Positions 1 through 7,368 of a DNA stretch of 64,000 nt are shown piece after piece. This DNA comes from Gemmata sp. (GTDB lineage Bacteria > Planctomycetota > Planctomycetia > Gemmatales > Gemmataceae). Below the pieces are notes generated by a model, which saw nothing but the letters and a program-made list of their open reading frames with translations, was not told the origin of the DNA and ran no database searches. A program made the position numbers and the translations under genes. The first letter of the stretch is position 1, and the number at the start of each line of letters is the position of its first letter. The DNA lies in NCBI GenBank assembly GCA_025055115.1, contig JANWYJ010000080.1, positions 1 to 64,000 of the forward strand, given 5' to 3'.

Positions 1-1392
1 TTCCTGAATAGAACGAATCAACCGGCTCCACAGATCGCCCACCGGGGCATCCGCAGGTTTCTCAGCACGCGGTGTTGGGCCGAAATTCCCATTTGATAAC
101 GACTTAGGTCTTACCTCATCCTTTTTTTTTACGGCACCTGCAGCAGACGCCGCCGGCGCAGCCACCGCGCCATTCCCTTGCACCAGCGTTTGAACAAGCT
201 GCCCAACCGGCAGTAAATCCCCCAAACGGGCCAATCGTACCACGGCCATTTCCAGTAGCACTTGGGTATGCAGACTGCCGCGAAGACGGGCTTTCGTCGC
301 CGTCAGAACCTCCAAACCTGCCAAAATGGCATCCAGAGAAATCCGTTGTACTTGTTCGCGTATTGCGGCCTGTTGCGCGGGGGAAACGGGTAATTGCCGA
401 ATCTCCGGCCCCCCGCAACTGACGAGCATCAACGATCGCCAATAGTCGATTAGCTGATCGAGTAGTTCCCCGGGTTGCAAACCGCGTTCGACCCACTGGG
501 CGATCCGCTCGAGGGCGGTTTTGGGGTCGGCGTGGAGGATGGCTTCGGCCAGTTCGATGACCCGGTCGTCGGTGGCCGTGCCCAGCACCGCGGTCACATG
601 TTCAGCCGTCAGATGCCCTTGGGACGACGCTAGAAGTTGATCCAGAAGGGATTGCGCATCGCGGAGCGAACCGCCGGCGCGGTGGGCGATCTGCCGCAGG
701 GCGTCATCCTCGGCCACCAGGCCCTCATTTTTTACAATACGCTGCAATTGCTCATAGATCTTCGGCGCTCCGATGTGAGCGAAATCGAAACGCTGACAGC
801 GGGAGAGGATCGTGATAGGGATCTTCTGAACTTCGGTGGTGGCCAGAATAAACTTGACATGCTCCGGGGGTTCTTCGAGGGTTTTCAGCAGGGCATTGAA
901 GGCACTGGTTGTCAGCATGTGAACTTCGTCGATGATGTAGATTCGGTAGCGACTGCGGGTGGGTCGAAACCCCACCGCCTGACGGAGATCGCGAATCTCT
1001 TCGACCTTGTTGTTGCTGGCTCCGTCGATTTCGAGAACGTCGACATCATCGCCTGCGGCGATGGCTAGGCAACTGGGGCAGCGATCGCAGGGAGTGGGAG
1101 TCGGTTGTGGGGCGTTTTCACAATTGAGCGCTTTGGCCAGGATGCGGGCCGCACTGGTTTTGCCCACACCCCGCGCCCCGGTGAAGAGATAGGCATGCGC
1201 GATGCGGCCGGCTTGCAGCGCGTTGACCAGTGCTCCGGCGACATGGTCTTGACCGACCAGCTCCGCGAATTGTTGCGGTCGATACCGCCGTGCGACCACG
1301 GTATACGGGGTAGAACCTGGTGCCGGCCCGCGGTTGGTCGGCACGGATTGCCCGGTCGAAGCCTGAGGTGGTGTCGTTTTCCTTTGGGCCAT
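1..1392 (-). CDS. dnaX: DNA polymerase III subunit gamma/tau (3' end outside window)
   Basis: Clamp-loader ATPase of the replisome. The frame starting at ATG 1392 (MAQRKTTPP) stays open for 464 codons to base 1, so the C-terminal tau part lies outside the window. Visible are the GARGVGKTSAARIL Walker A loop, a zinc-binding cluster with Cys residues in CDRCPSC, the DEVHMLT Walker B region, the LLKTLEEPPEH segment and the SRCQRFDF sensor region, all in the order usual for DnaX. At codons 421-424 the frame crosses nine consecutive A residues containing A AAA AAG; a -1 shift there ends at TGA 118-116 after 425 residues, close to the 431 residues of E. coli gamma. The product identity is certain from these motifs; production of two forms is inferred. 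Confidence 0.97.
   Translation of the reverse strand, partial: MAQRKTTPPQASTGQSVPTNRGPAPGSTPYTVVARRYRPQQFAELVGQDHVAGALVNALQAGRIAHAYLFTGARGVGKTSAARILAKALNCENAPQPTPTPCDRCPSCLAIAAGDDVDVLEIDGASNNKVEEIRDLRQAVGFRPTRSRYRIYIIDEVHMLTTSAFNALLKTLEEPPEHVKFILATTEVQKIPITILSRCQRFDFAHIGAPKIYEQLQRIVKNEGLVAEDDALRQIAHRAGGSLRDAQSLLDQLLASSQGHLTAEHVTAVLGTATDDRVIELAEAILHADPKTALERIAQWVERGLQPGELLDQLIDYWRSLMLVSCGGPEIRQLPVSPAQQAAIREQVQRISLDAILAGLEVLTATKARLRGSLHTQVLLEMAVVRLARLGDLLPVGQLVQTLVQGNGAVAAPAASAAGAVKKKDEVRPKSLSNGNFGPTPRAEKPADAPVGDLWSRLIRSIQE
116..139 (-). other. Putative dnaX -1 frameshift / slippage site
   Basis: On the minus strand the dnaX zero frame reads GTA AAA AAA AAG GAT GAG. The heptamer A AAA AAG (127-121) is in exactly the phase used by E. 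coli dnaX, and the -1 frame gives one glycine codon and then TGA at 118-116. An SD-like AGGTG lies at 139-135, 7 nt before the heptamer. The uninterrupted run of nine A also resembles the Thermus dnaX site, where transcriptional slippage is known. I see only a weak 4-bp stem downstream, so transcriptional slippage is as plausible as ribosomal shifting. Confidence 0.7.
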
Positions 1393-1527
1393 GGCGACAT
1401 CCTGACGCTGAGTTCTCTCCTGTGAATCTACCGCGACCGTGGAGTGGGCACAATTCCGGCACGTTGCCGTCGCCGCAGTTTTCTGTTCAACGAGTGTAGG
1501 AAGTTATTATTGTGTGGGGGATGTTGG

Positions 1528-2688
1528 ATGTCTGCTGCTGTGTCGCGCTTCCCGTCGGCGCTGGCCTCGGGCCAGCGGCGAGGCGGTAAAGAAGCTTCAT
1601 CGTCGCGGAAACGGGAATGGGCACCCCGGGTTTGGGAAGGCTTGGATTGCTTCGCGTGGCTGCGGTTATTGGCCGTGAACCGCTTTGCGGTGTCTCCTAG
1701 TCATTGGTATATTGCTGGTATTATATCCATCAGTTCCGTGATGAATTTCACCTTGCGCTGCCTTCTGAACGGTTGGTTAGGCCCGCAGGTCCGCCACACA
1801 CCGGTTCGAGCACCGCTTTTTGTCATCGGTCATTGGCGAACCGGTACGACGCTGTTACACGAACTGCTGATCCGCGATCCACAATTCGGTTTTCCGGATA
1901 TGCAGGATTGCTTCAATCCCCACCATGCCCTTTTGACACACCATTTCTTCAAACGCTACTGCCGCTGGATGCTGCCCGAGAAGCGGCCGATGGATAACAT
2001 GCTCTTCGGCTGGGAGCGGCCGCAAGAGGATGAATTCGCTTTGGCCTTGATGGGTCTACCCTCCACCTACACCGACTTTGCTTTCCCGCAACAGCCCCAT
2101 CGTGATGGGGTTCTCGACCTCAGCGGTCTTCAACCCCACGAACGACGACGCTGGAAGCGACTGTTTCTCCGTTTTCTCCAAGAAGTGACAGTCCGGACCG
2201 GAAAGCGCTTGGTGCTGAAGTCGCCCCCTCATACCGCCCGCATCCCCCTGCTGCTCGAATTGTTCCCGGAGGCGCAGTTCCTCCATATTGTTCGCGATCC
2301 CCGCGTCGTTTTTCCCTCAACGGTCAATCTGTGGAAGTCGTTGGCTCGTCACCATGGCTTACAGAAGCCGCGCTGGCCCAATCTGGAGGAAAAGGTCTTC
2401 CGGGAGTTTCGGGTGATCTACGAACGGCTCGACGAAGCTCGACCGCTGTTGAAACCCCACCAGTTCCACGAAATCCGTTACGAAAACCTTATCGCCAACC
2501 CGATGGCGGAGCTGGAACAGGCCTACGAGAAGCTCGCCTTACCGGGTTTCGACCAGGCTCGCCCCCATATGGAAGCGTATTGGCAACAGAATGCAGGTTA
2601 TGAAACGAATAAGTATCACCTTTCCCCAGAACAGGAGGCCGAAATCATCCGCCGTTGGGGCGATATCATGCAGCGGTATGGTTATTGA
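1528..2688 (+). CDS. Sulfotransferase family protein
   Basis: Predicted PAPS-dependent sulfotransferase of about 386 residues. The 5'-phosphosulfate loop is seen in GHWRTGTTLLHELL and the 3'-phosphate-binding region in HIVRDPRVVFPST, in the usual order, with a C-terminal half typical of the Sulfotransfer_3 type. The frame extends upstream to 1444, but ATG 1528 is preceded by GTGGGGG at about 7 nt and removes a basic low-quality N-terminus, so I prefer it. A hydrophobic stretch before the PAPS loop may give weak membrane association. Its stop overlaps the stop of the convergent fumarylacetoacetase gene by 7 bp. The acceptor substrate (carbohydrate, lipid or protein) cannot be told. Such sulfotransferases are common in planctomycetes. 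Confidence 0.85.
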   Translation: MSAAVSRFPSALASGQRRGGKEASSSRKREWAPRVWEGLDCFAWLRLLAVNRFAVSPSHWYIAGIISISSVMNFTLRCLLNGWLGPQVRHTPVRAPLFVIGHWRTGTTLLHELLIRDPQFGFPDMQDCFNPHHALLTHHFFKRYCRWMLPEKRPMDNMLFGWERPQEDEFALALMGLPSTYTDFAFPQQPHRDGVLDLSGLQPHERRRWKRLFLRFLQEVTVRTGKRLVLKSPPHTARIPLLLELFPEAQFLHIVRDPRVVFPSTVNLWKSLARHHGLQKPRWPNLEEKVFREFRVIYERLDEARPLLKPHQFHEIRYENLIANPMAELEQAYEKLALPGFDQARPHMEAYWQQNAGYETNKYHLSPEQEAEIIRRWGDIMQRYGY

Positions 2689-3878
2689 GGTCGAATCGTT
2701 CCTCGGCAATGGCCTAAGCCAATCCGGACCCAACCCGGCCGTTCACAATACCCCGTCAGAATGACCTCATCGCCGTCGTGGAGAAACGTCCGTGTTTCAC
2801 CGGTTGGCAAACGCAACGGTTCGGCCCCTTTCGCGGTCAGTTCCAGCAAACAACCGCGGTTGTCGGGCTGTGGCCCAGACACCGTACCGCTGGCGATCAA
2901 GTCCCCTGGCTGCAATGGGCAACCGTTGACGGTATGATGGGCGATCATTTGCCCAGCAGTCCAGTACATGTCCTTGAACGCAGCGTGGCTGAGGCGAATC
3001 GGCTCCGTCATGGCTGCGGTGCGAAACCAGACTTCGACCGTCAGATCGAGCGCCCCCGGGACTGGTTCGCGCAGGTAGGGCAAAATCGGCACATCGTGGG
3101 GGGGAGGCTCTGTCCAGAATGGGGCCAGAGCCTCGGCCGTCACCACCCACGGGGAAATGCTGGTGGCGAAGTTTTTCGCCAGAAACGGCCCCAGCGGCTG
3201 ATATTCCCAACGTTGGATGTCGCGCGCGGACCAATCATTGACCAAACACACCCCCGCGATGTGGGATCGGGCTTTGGCAATCGCTATCGGCTCACCCAAG
3301 GCGTTGCCCGGGCCGACGAAGAAACCGACTTCGACTTCATAATCCAGTTCCTGTGTCGGTCCGAATCGTCCTTCGCCCAACTGCCCCTGCGGCCGCTTCA
3401 CCGGTGTGCCACTGACAACAATCGACGATGCCCGACCATGATAGGCAATCGGCACATGTTTGTAATTGGGCAACAGGGGATTCTCGGGGCGAAACAATTT
3501 CCCCACGTTGGTGGCATGGTCAATGGAGGCGTAAAAATCGGTATAATCGCCGATCGTCACTGGGCGATGCAACCGGCATTCGGTCTGAGAATACAATGCG
3601 CACGGTTTGGCCCCCGCCTCGAGCCGCCGTACACAGTGGCGGCGAAAATCGGCCCGATCGGCGGATGAGAGGGCCATATAGGCATTGAGCTGATCGCCAG
3701 GAAGCCAGTCGCTGACATCGAGGATGGCCTCGCCAATCGCCACGCCAATCCGCGCTGTCGCAGACCCGGGGGGAGTAAAGACCCCCAGCGGCAGATTCTG
3801 AATTGGAAAGTCACAGCCGGGACGATTGGCCGATTCGACCCAACTGCGGCGGGCCGGATCATGCGTCTCGTCGATCAT
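2682..3878 (-). CDS. fahA: Fumarylacetoacetase
   Basis: Hydrolyses 4-fumarylacetoacetate to fumarate and acetoacetate, the last step of tyrosine breakdown through homogentisate. About 398 residues, normal for the two-domain family: an N-terminal domain followed by the mixed beta-roll catalytic domain. Metal-binding acids are visible in DFYASIDHATNVGKLFRP, in the ELDYEVEVGFF pair and in VNDWSARDIQRWE, and the C-terminal SGTVSGP and GDEVILTGYC segments are intact. ATG 3878 overlaps the TGA of the upstream gene (ATGA), indicating translational coupling; a start 15 nt earlier is possible but would lengthen the overlap. The other homogentisate-pathway genes are not in the window. Confidence 0.95.
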   Translation of the reverse strand: MIDETHDPARRSWVESANRPGCDFPIQNLPLGVFTPPGSATARIGVAIGEAILDVSDWLPGDQLNAYMALSSADRADFRRHCVRRLEAGAKPCALYSQTECRLHRPVTIGDYTDFYASIDHATNVGKLFRPENPLLPNYKHVPIAYHGRASSIVVSGTPVKRPQGQLGEGRFGPTQELDYEVEVGFFVGPGNALGEPIAIAKARSHIAGVCLVNDWSARDIQRWEYQPLGPFLAKNFATSISPWVVTAEALAPFWTEPPPHDVPILPYLREPVPGALDLTVEVWFRTAAMTEPIRLSHAAFKDMYWTAGQMIAHHTVNGCPLQPGDLIASGTVSGPQPDNRGCLLELTAKGAEPLRLPTGETRTFLHDGDEVILTGYCERPGWVRIGLGHCRGTIRPQ

Positions 3879-4639
3879 GACAGCAGCCCCCACGTTTGCA
3901 GATCATGAACCGGTTCTTCAAACGAACACGAGCCAAAGGCATGGGCAAAGTGACGACGCGCGGCCTCGATCTGGGCAGCATCGAGCGACCAATCCCGCCA
4001 GTGGGCGCTGTCGTCGAAACGGAAAGCGGCCGGGTCGGTCTCTTCTAGCAAGGGTTCAATGGCGTTTTTCCCATGCCACAGAAACGCCGCGGCCAAAAAC
4101 AGATTGAGAAAGCCGTGCATGACCGCGCGCGGTGAATCGTCAGCGTATGTCAAGGCGTACTCACCGCGGAGGGGATGGTGAAGGCCGGCAGTCGCTTTGA
4201 ATGCCAACTGGCGTTGGGCACAGGCTCGCAAAAAGTCGGCGACGACCGCCACGGAGGGAATAGCGTCTGGCTGAATACCGCCGGTGCGAAGTTTTGCCAA
4301 GCAGCCCCGAGCTTTCACTTCGTCGAGTTGCTCTTGGGGAACCTCACAATACACCGGTTTCCTGGCGGCCAAGGGGCGCTTCGACTCAATCGCCGCGGCT
4401 CGGGGCTGATCGCTATCCGCCAGCACGGAGAGCAGTCCATCATACTCCGCAGGAACGTTTCCGAGATCGCTGGCACTGACCACTAACCAACGCAACATCC
4501 AGGCATGCGGGCCGGCGCGGTAGCGACCGTAGTTGTCGATCGTTTGCCGGCAAGGCAACCGGGCCGGCGGAAACGTCCCGGCATAGTCGATCACATGGCT
4601 CAGTAAAGCCCGGAGGGCAGGAGAAGCCGCTTGGCTCAT
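3875..4639 (-). CDS. Unknown protein coupled to fumarylacetoacetase
   Basis: Soluble protein of about 254 residues with no signal peptide or membrane segment; I do not recognise the family with certainty. ATG 4639 (MSQAASPALRALL) follows GAGGTG closely, while the frame upstream to 4768 is low-complexity and unlikely to be translated. Conserved-looking motifs are the N-terminal DYAGTFPPARL, a central KLRTGG and FKATAGLHHPLRG with neighbouring His residues, which give it the feel of an enzyme of the (beta/alpha) barrel kind. It is first in a two-gene unit with the fumarylacetoacetase gene (ATGA overlap), so a role in aromatic amino acid breakdown or stress linked to it is a reasonable guess, not a demonstration. 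Confidence 0.7.
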   Translation of the reverse strand: MSQAASPALRALLSHVIDYAGTFPPARLPCRQTIDNYGRYRAGPHAWMLRWLVVSASDLGNVPAEYDGLLSVLADSDQPRAAAIESKRPLAARKPVYCEVPQEQLDEVKARGCLAKLRTGGIQPDAIPSVAVVADFLRACAQRQLAFKATAGLHHPLRGEYALTYADDSPRAVMHGFLNLFLAAAFLWHGKNAIEPLLEETDPAAFRFDDSAHWRDWSLDAAQIEAARRHFAHAFGSCSFEEPVHDLQTWGLLS

Positions 4640-4767
4640 GACACCTCGGGGTGAGGGAGGCGAGGATTGTTGACCATCTGACGATAGAGGTATGAATCCG
4701 CAGGATTGTTGGCCGGAAAGGAAAACGGGCCGCGAATGTCGGATTCGTGGCCCATGAGAAGAATGCA

Positions 4768-4848
4768 TCAGATTCTGAGGAGGCTGCTGATTCCTCAGAT
4801 TCTGAGAAGGCTACTGATTCCTCAGATTCTGAGAAGGCTATTGATCGC
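4768..4848. repeat. Three tandem 27-bp repeats across a gene end
   Basis: Copies begin at 4768, 4795 and 4822, each opening TCAGATTCTGAG and differing at a few positions. Each copy holds the small palindrome CTCAG-ATT-CTGAG, so a transcript could fold into up to three short hairpins. The third copy covers the stop codon of the minus-strand gene ending at 4838. On the plus strand the array could be read as SDSEKATDS repeats, but no convincing gene uses it. Confidence 0.85.
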
Positions 4849-6394
4849 GCAATTCCATATCGAGGGTGGAGGCAATGCCGCGGATCAGGGGAGCCGCGGG
4901 TTTACGCGGTTGTTGGTAGCCCCACATCGTGTTGAGGAGTTCGTAGCCGATGATGGCCCCCAAAAGGATCACCACCACTGAGGGAGCAAGGACCAGTGCT
5001 GGCAAGACCCCCCAGGGCTGGGTCGGACGTTCGACCAGGGTCGCCCCCGCGGCCAGGGTTTCGTCTTCGTCCTCGTCTTCGTCGCGTGACCGTTTTTTGA
5101 CACCGGCCAAGGCTGTTGCGATGCCGCCCTCATCGTCGTCATCGTCAAGAAGCCGGCGCGAGCGTCGGCGGGTCACCGGCTCGATTTCCTCATCTTCATC
5201 CGTCAGCGGGGCGACGTCATCGGGTTCCAGAACGACGTCACTGGCTTCGGTGGCCAGTTCCGCGGCTTCGAGGTCCGTGTCGGAGTCGATAGCGACGGCT
5301 TCGGAAGCCGATTCGTCTGGCATGGGTGGAATTTCGAAGTCCGTCTCAAAGATATCCCCCTTGTCGGAAACCTCTTCGAGACCCGCATCGCCGAGGGCGG
5401 CATGTTCGAGGCTGGAGCCGCTGGAATCGTCGAGGGTCAGTTCAAATTCACTGTCCGAATCGGCCGTTTCGATCGCTTGAGAGCCGGATTGGGGCGCTCC
5501 CAATTTCGTGCCTGAGGCCGTAGCCAAGGATTCATCAACCGACAGCTCAAAATCGACATCCGAGTCGCTGTTTGTGTCATTCTTGGTGGATGAATCTTTG
5601 GCGAGGGGAATTCCACTATCGGCGGGGTCGCGGAGATTGATTCCGCTTTTGCTAGCGAGCGCCTTGCCACTGCTGCCAGGCTTATCTTGCGGCATCGTGC
5701 CCAGATCGACTTCTTCACTACTATCGGACTCCAATTGCAGCTCGAAGTCGCTACTATCGGCGTCCAGATTCAACTCAAATTCGCTGCTATCCGGCGCAGC
5801 GATTTGCGTGGGGTCCTGGCTAGCACTGCCCGCGGACAATTTTCCCGATTTCGGGGCCGTCAATTTGGCCGAGCTGCCGCTTTTGATCACCGCACTGCCG
5901 GGTCCGGCCAAATCGAGGGTGATTTCTTCCGTGGGGATTGCCGATTCGTCGCTACTGTCACTGGTAGGTTTCTTAGAATCGAGCCGCACATCGCTATCGG
6001 AGCCGGTTTTGCTGCCAGCCGAGGTCCTGGATTGGGACTCCGAGGCCACCGCATCTTCCGAAAGTTGGAAAATGTCGTCTTCCGAAGTATCGAACTCGAT
6101 CGGATCATCCGACAAGCGGGCCGACGATTTGGAACTGGCGGGAACCTCAAATTCATCGGAAGATGGGACAGCATCGGTGGGTAAAGGGGCCAGCTGCAGG
6201 TCCGGGCTGCTGGCAGCGCCGCGTTGACGGGCTAATTCTTCGATGGCACTGCGCTTGAGCCGAATCGTCGAGCCATCGCGGATTTGGCTCAGTTTGATGA
6301 AATCCGGGTCGGTCTTCAAAAGTCGCCGCAAATCTTCGGGGGTCAGGCCTAGAATCGTGGCAGCTTCTTCGAGGGTAATCAGTTGCTGTGCCAT
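4838..6394 (-). CDS. Acidic HTH protein with C-terminal membrane anchor
   Basis: About 518 residues in three parts. Residues 3-58 form an excisionase/MerR-like winged helix (LITLEEAATILGLTPEDLRRLL, then a basic RLKRSAIEELARQRG). Residues 60-440 are highly acidic, Ser/Asp/Glu-rich and carry repeats of the type SSEFELNLD, SSDFELQLE, SDVDFELSVD and SDSEFELTLD. A basic patch (RRRSRRLL) and one strong transmembrane helix (WGVLPALVLAPSVVVILLGAI) follow, with a short polar tail. ATG 6394 was chosen because the HTH begins there; the open frame to 6676 has no family features. A DNA- or peptide-binding head tethered to the membrane by a long flexible acidic linker is implied. The composition makes the opposite strand spuriously open. 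Confidence 0.8.
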   Translation of the reverse strand: MAQQLITLEEAATILGLTPEDLRRLLKTDPDFIKLSQIRDGSTIRLKRSAIEELARQRGAASSPDLQLAPLPTDAVPSSDEFEVPASSKSSARLSDDPIEFDTSEDDIFQLSEDAVASESQSRTSAGSKTGSDSDVRLDSKKPTSDSSDESAIPTEEITLDLAGPGSAVIKSGSSAKLTAPKSGKLSAGSASQDPTQIAAPDSSEFELNLDADSSDFELQLESDSSEEVDLGTMPQDKPGSSGKALASKSGINLRDPADSGIPLAKDSSTKNDTNSDSDVDFELSVDESLATASGTKLGAPQSGSQAIETADSDSEFELTLDDSSGSSLEHAALGDAGLEEVSDKGDIFETDFEIPPMPDESASEAVAIDSDTDLEAAELATEASDVVLEPDDVAPLTDEDEEIEPVTRRRSRRLLDDDDDEGGIATALAGVKKRSRDEDEDEDETLAAGATLVERPTQPWGVLPALVLAPSVVVILLGAIIGYELLNTMWGYQQPRKPAAPLIRGIASTLDMELRDQ

Positions 6395-6626
6395 GGCACC
6401 ACTCGTGGCCGCGGGTAGACGACGGGTTCGACCTACACACCGGTTGGGCGATGACTTAAGTGTGATAACTTGATTGTAAACCCCCGCCCGGCAAGTACAA
6501 GTGATGATGGCACCACAAATTGAACCGAAGCAACTTCCGCGCTTGCGCGGTTGATATAACCCCAACGGGATGTCGTGGTGAATGAACCTGGTGGAGCCAC
6601 TTGCCGATACGTCTAAGAAGTCCGGG

Positions 6627-6641
6627 GAATAACGATTATTC
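6627..6641. promoter_or_regulatory. Palindrome GAATAA-CGA-TTATTC upstream of arsR
   Basis: Perfect 6-bp inverted repeat with a 3-nt centre in the 560-bp gap between two divergent genes. A related core (GGGRAATAAC) recurs at 6713 and 6735. It could be an operator for the neighbouring ArsR-type regulator, though its distance from the candidate promoter (about 170 bp) leaves this open. Confidence 0.4.
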
Positions 6642-6660
6642 GGCCATTGCCTATTCGGCC

Positions 6661-6694
6661 ATCGACAGCAGAACATCCGCCATCGGCTGTCGAT
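6661..6694. other. Inverted repeat ATCGACAGC / GCTGTCGAT
   Basis: Nine-base arms at 6661-6669 and 6686-6694 match perfectly around a 16-nt spacer. There is no T-tract, so a terminator is unlikely. It may be a binding site or a relic in the intergenic gap 6395-6956, which holds no credible gene. Confidence 0.4.
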
Positions 6695-6735
6695 ACAATA
6701 CTCAGGGGAATCGGGGAAATAACCATAAGGAATTG

Positions 6736-6753
6736 GGAAAATAACGATTTTCC
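6736..6753. promoter_or_regulatory. Palindrome GGAAAAT-AACG-ATTTTCC
   Basis: Perfect 7-bp arms with a 4-nt centre, sharing the AATAACGATT core with the palindrome at 6627. It lies about 55 bp upstream of the candidate -35 box for the arsR gene, a plausible place for an activator or distal operator site. Confidence 0.45.
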
Positions 6754-6809
6754 GCAGAAAGTCGCACCAGTGCCTTGGACATTAGCCGGGAATAGTTGAT
6801 GTCGCGGTC

Positions 6810-6840
6810 TTGTTTCTGGGTGAGTCGTGCGTATTATAAT
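6810..6840 (+). promoter_or_regulatory. Candidate sigma70-type promoter of the arsR gene
   Basis: TTGTTT at 6810-6815 and TATTATAAT at 6832-6840 form a recognisable -35/-10 pair; spacing is 16 or 19 bp depending on whether TATTAT or TATAAT is the -10. Transcription would begin near 6846 and leave an untranslated leader of about 110 nt before ATG 6957. Confidence 0.45.
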
Positions 6841-6956
6841 TATTGGATAACTCTACGGGATGTTGCGTATCTCCTGATAGGGCTTCCACTTCCGCCCACA
6901 AGACTCTGGGTTTTTCACCCAATGTCACCGCAAACCTGAAAAAAGGACCTGAAGCA

Positions 6957-7268
6957 ATGACTGACAAAGAGCAGGCCAAAAAGTGTGCTGACATGCTGCA
7001 AGCGATCGCCGAACCGAATCGCATTCGCATTATTGAGTGCCTTCGGACCGGCTCCAAGAACGTCACAGAGCTTGCGAAGGCTCTGAACGTCGAGATTGTC
7101 AACGTGTCGCACCATTTGGGCGTGCTGCGCACCGCGGGGTTAGTTGAGGACATCAAAGAGGGTCGCTTTGTGGTTTACTCTTTGCATCCCAAGGTGTTCC
7201 GCAACGACAACTCCAAGGCCACTTACCTCGACTTAGGCTGGTGCCGGGTCGAAATTCCCCATAACTAA
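6957..7268 (+). CDS. ArsR/SmtB-family transcriptional regulator
   Basis: Small winged-helix repressor of 103 residues. MLQAIAEPNRIRIIECL and NVTELAKALNVEIVNVSHHLGVLRTAGLVEDIKEGRFVVYSL are the classic ArsR helix-turn-helix and wing. ATG 6957 has AAAAGGAC about 10 nt upstream; an in-frame extension to 6843 lacks family features. I see no CxC metal site: the Cys residues are isolated (KKCADML and the C-terminal GWCRVEIPHN), so classical arsenic or zinc sensing is uncertain and the signal is unknown. No obvious transporter target lies beside it. It is a single-gene unit closed by the hairpin at 7285. Confidence 0.9.
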   Translation: MTDKEQAKKCADMLQAIAEPNRIRIIECLRTGSKNVTELAKALNVEIVNVSHHLGVLRTAGLVEDIKEGRFVVYSLHPKVFRNDNSKATYLDLGWCRVEIPHN

Positions 7269-7284
7269 CCCCTCCGAGCCGGTT

Positions 7285-7309
7285 CCTCCGGCCATACCCT
7301 GGCCGGAGG
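7285..7309 (+). terminator. Strong hairpin downstream of arsR
   Basis: CCTCCGGCCA (7285-7294) pairs perfectly with TGGCCGGAGG (7300-7309) around a 5-nt loop. It sits 17 bp after the arsR stop and before the convergent gene ending at 7369. The following bases are pyrimidine-rich but not a true T-tract; it can serve both strands. Confidence 0.65.
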
Positions 7310-7368
7310 CGTCTCTCCCATCCCATCACGGGGGGCGCTTCCGTAGTCACGCCCACGATCCACCACAC

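Noticed and set aside
4747-4935. Plus-strand frame with SDSEKATDS repeats
   Set aside because: It is only the translation of the 27-bp tandem repeat and runs into the coding end of the opposite gene.
5508-6227. Long plus-strand open frames opposite the acidic HTH gene
   Set aside because: They are produced by the Ser/Asp-rich codon composition of the minus-strand gene; the translations have no features and no ribosome site.
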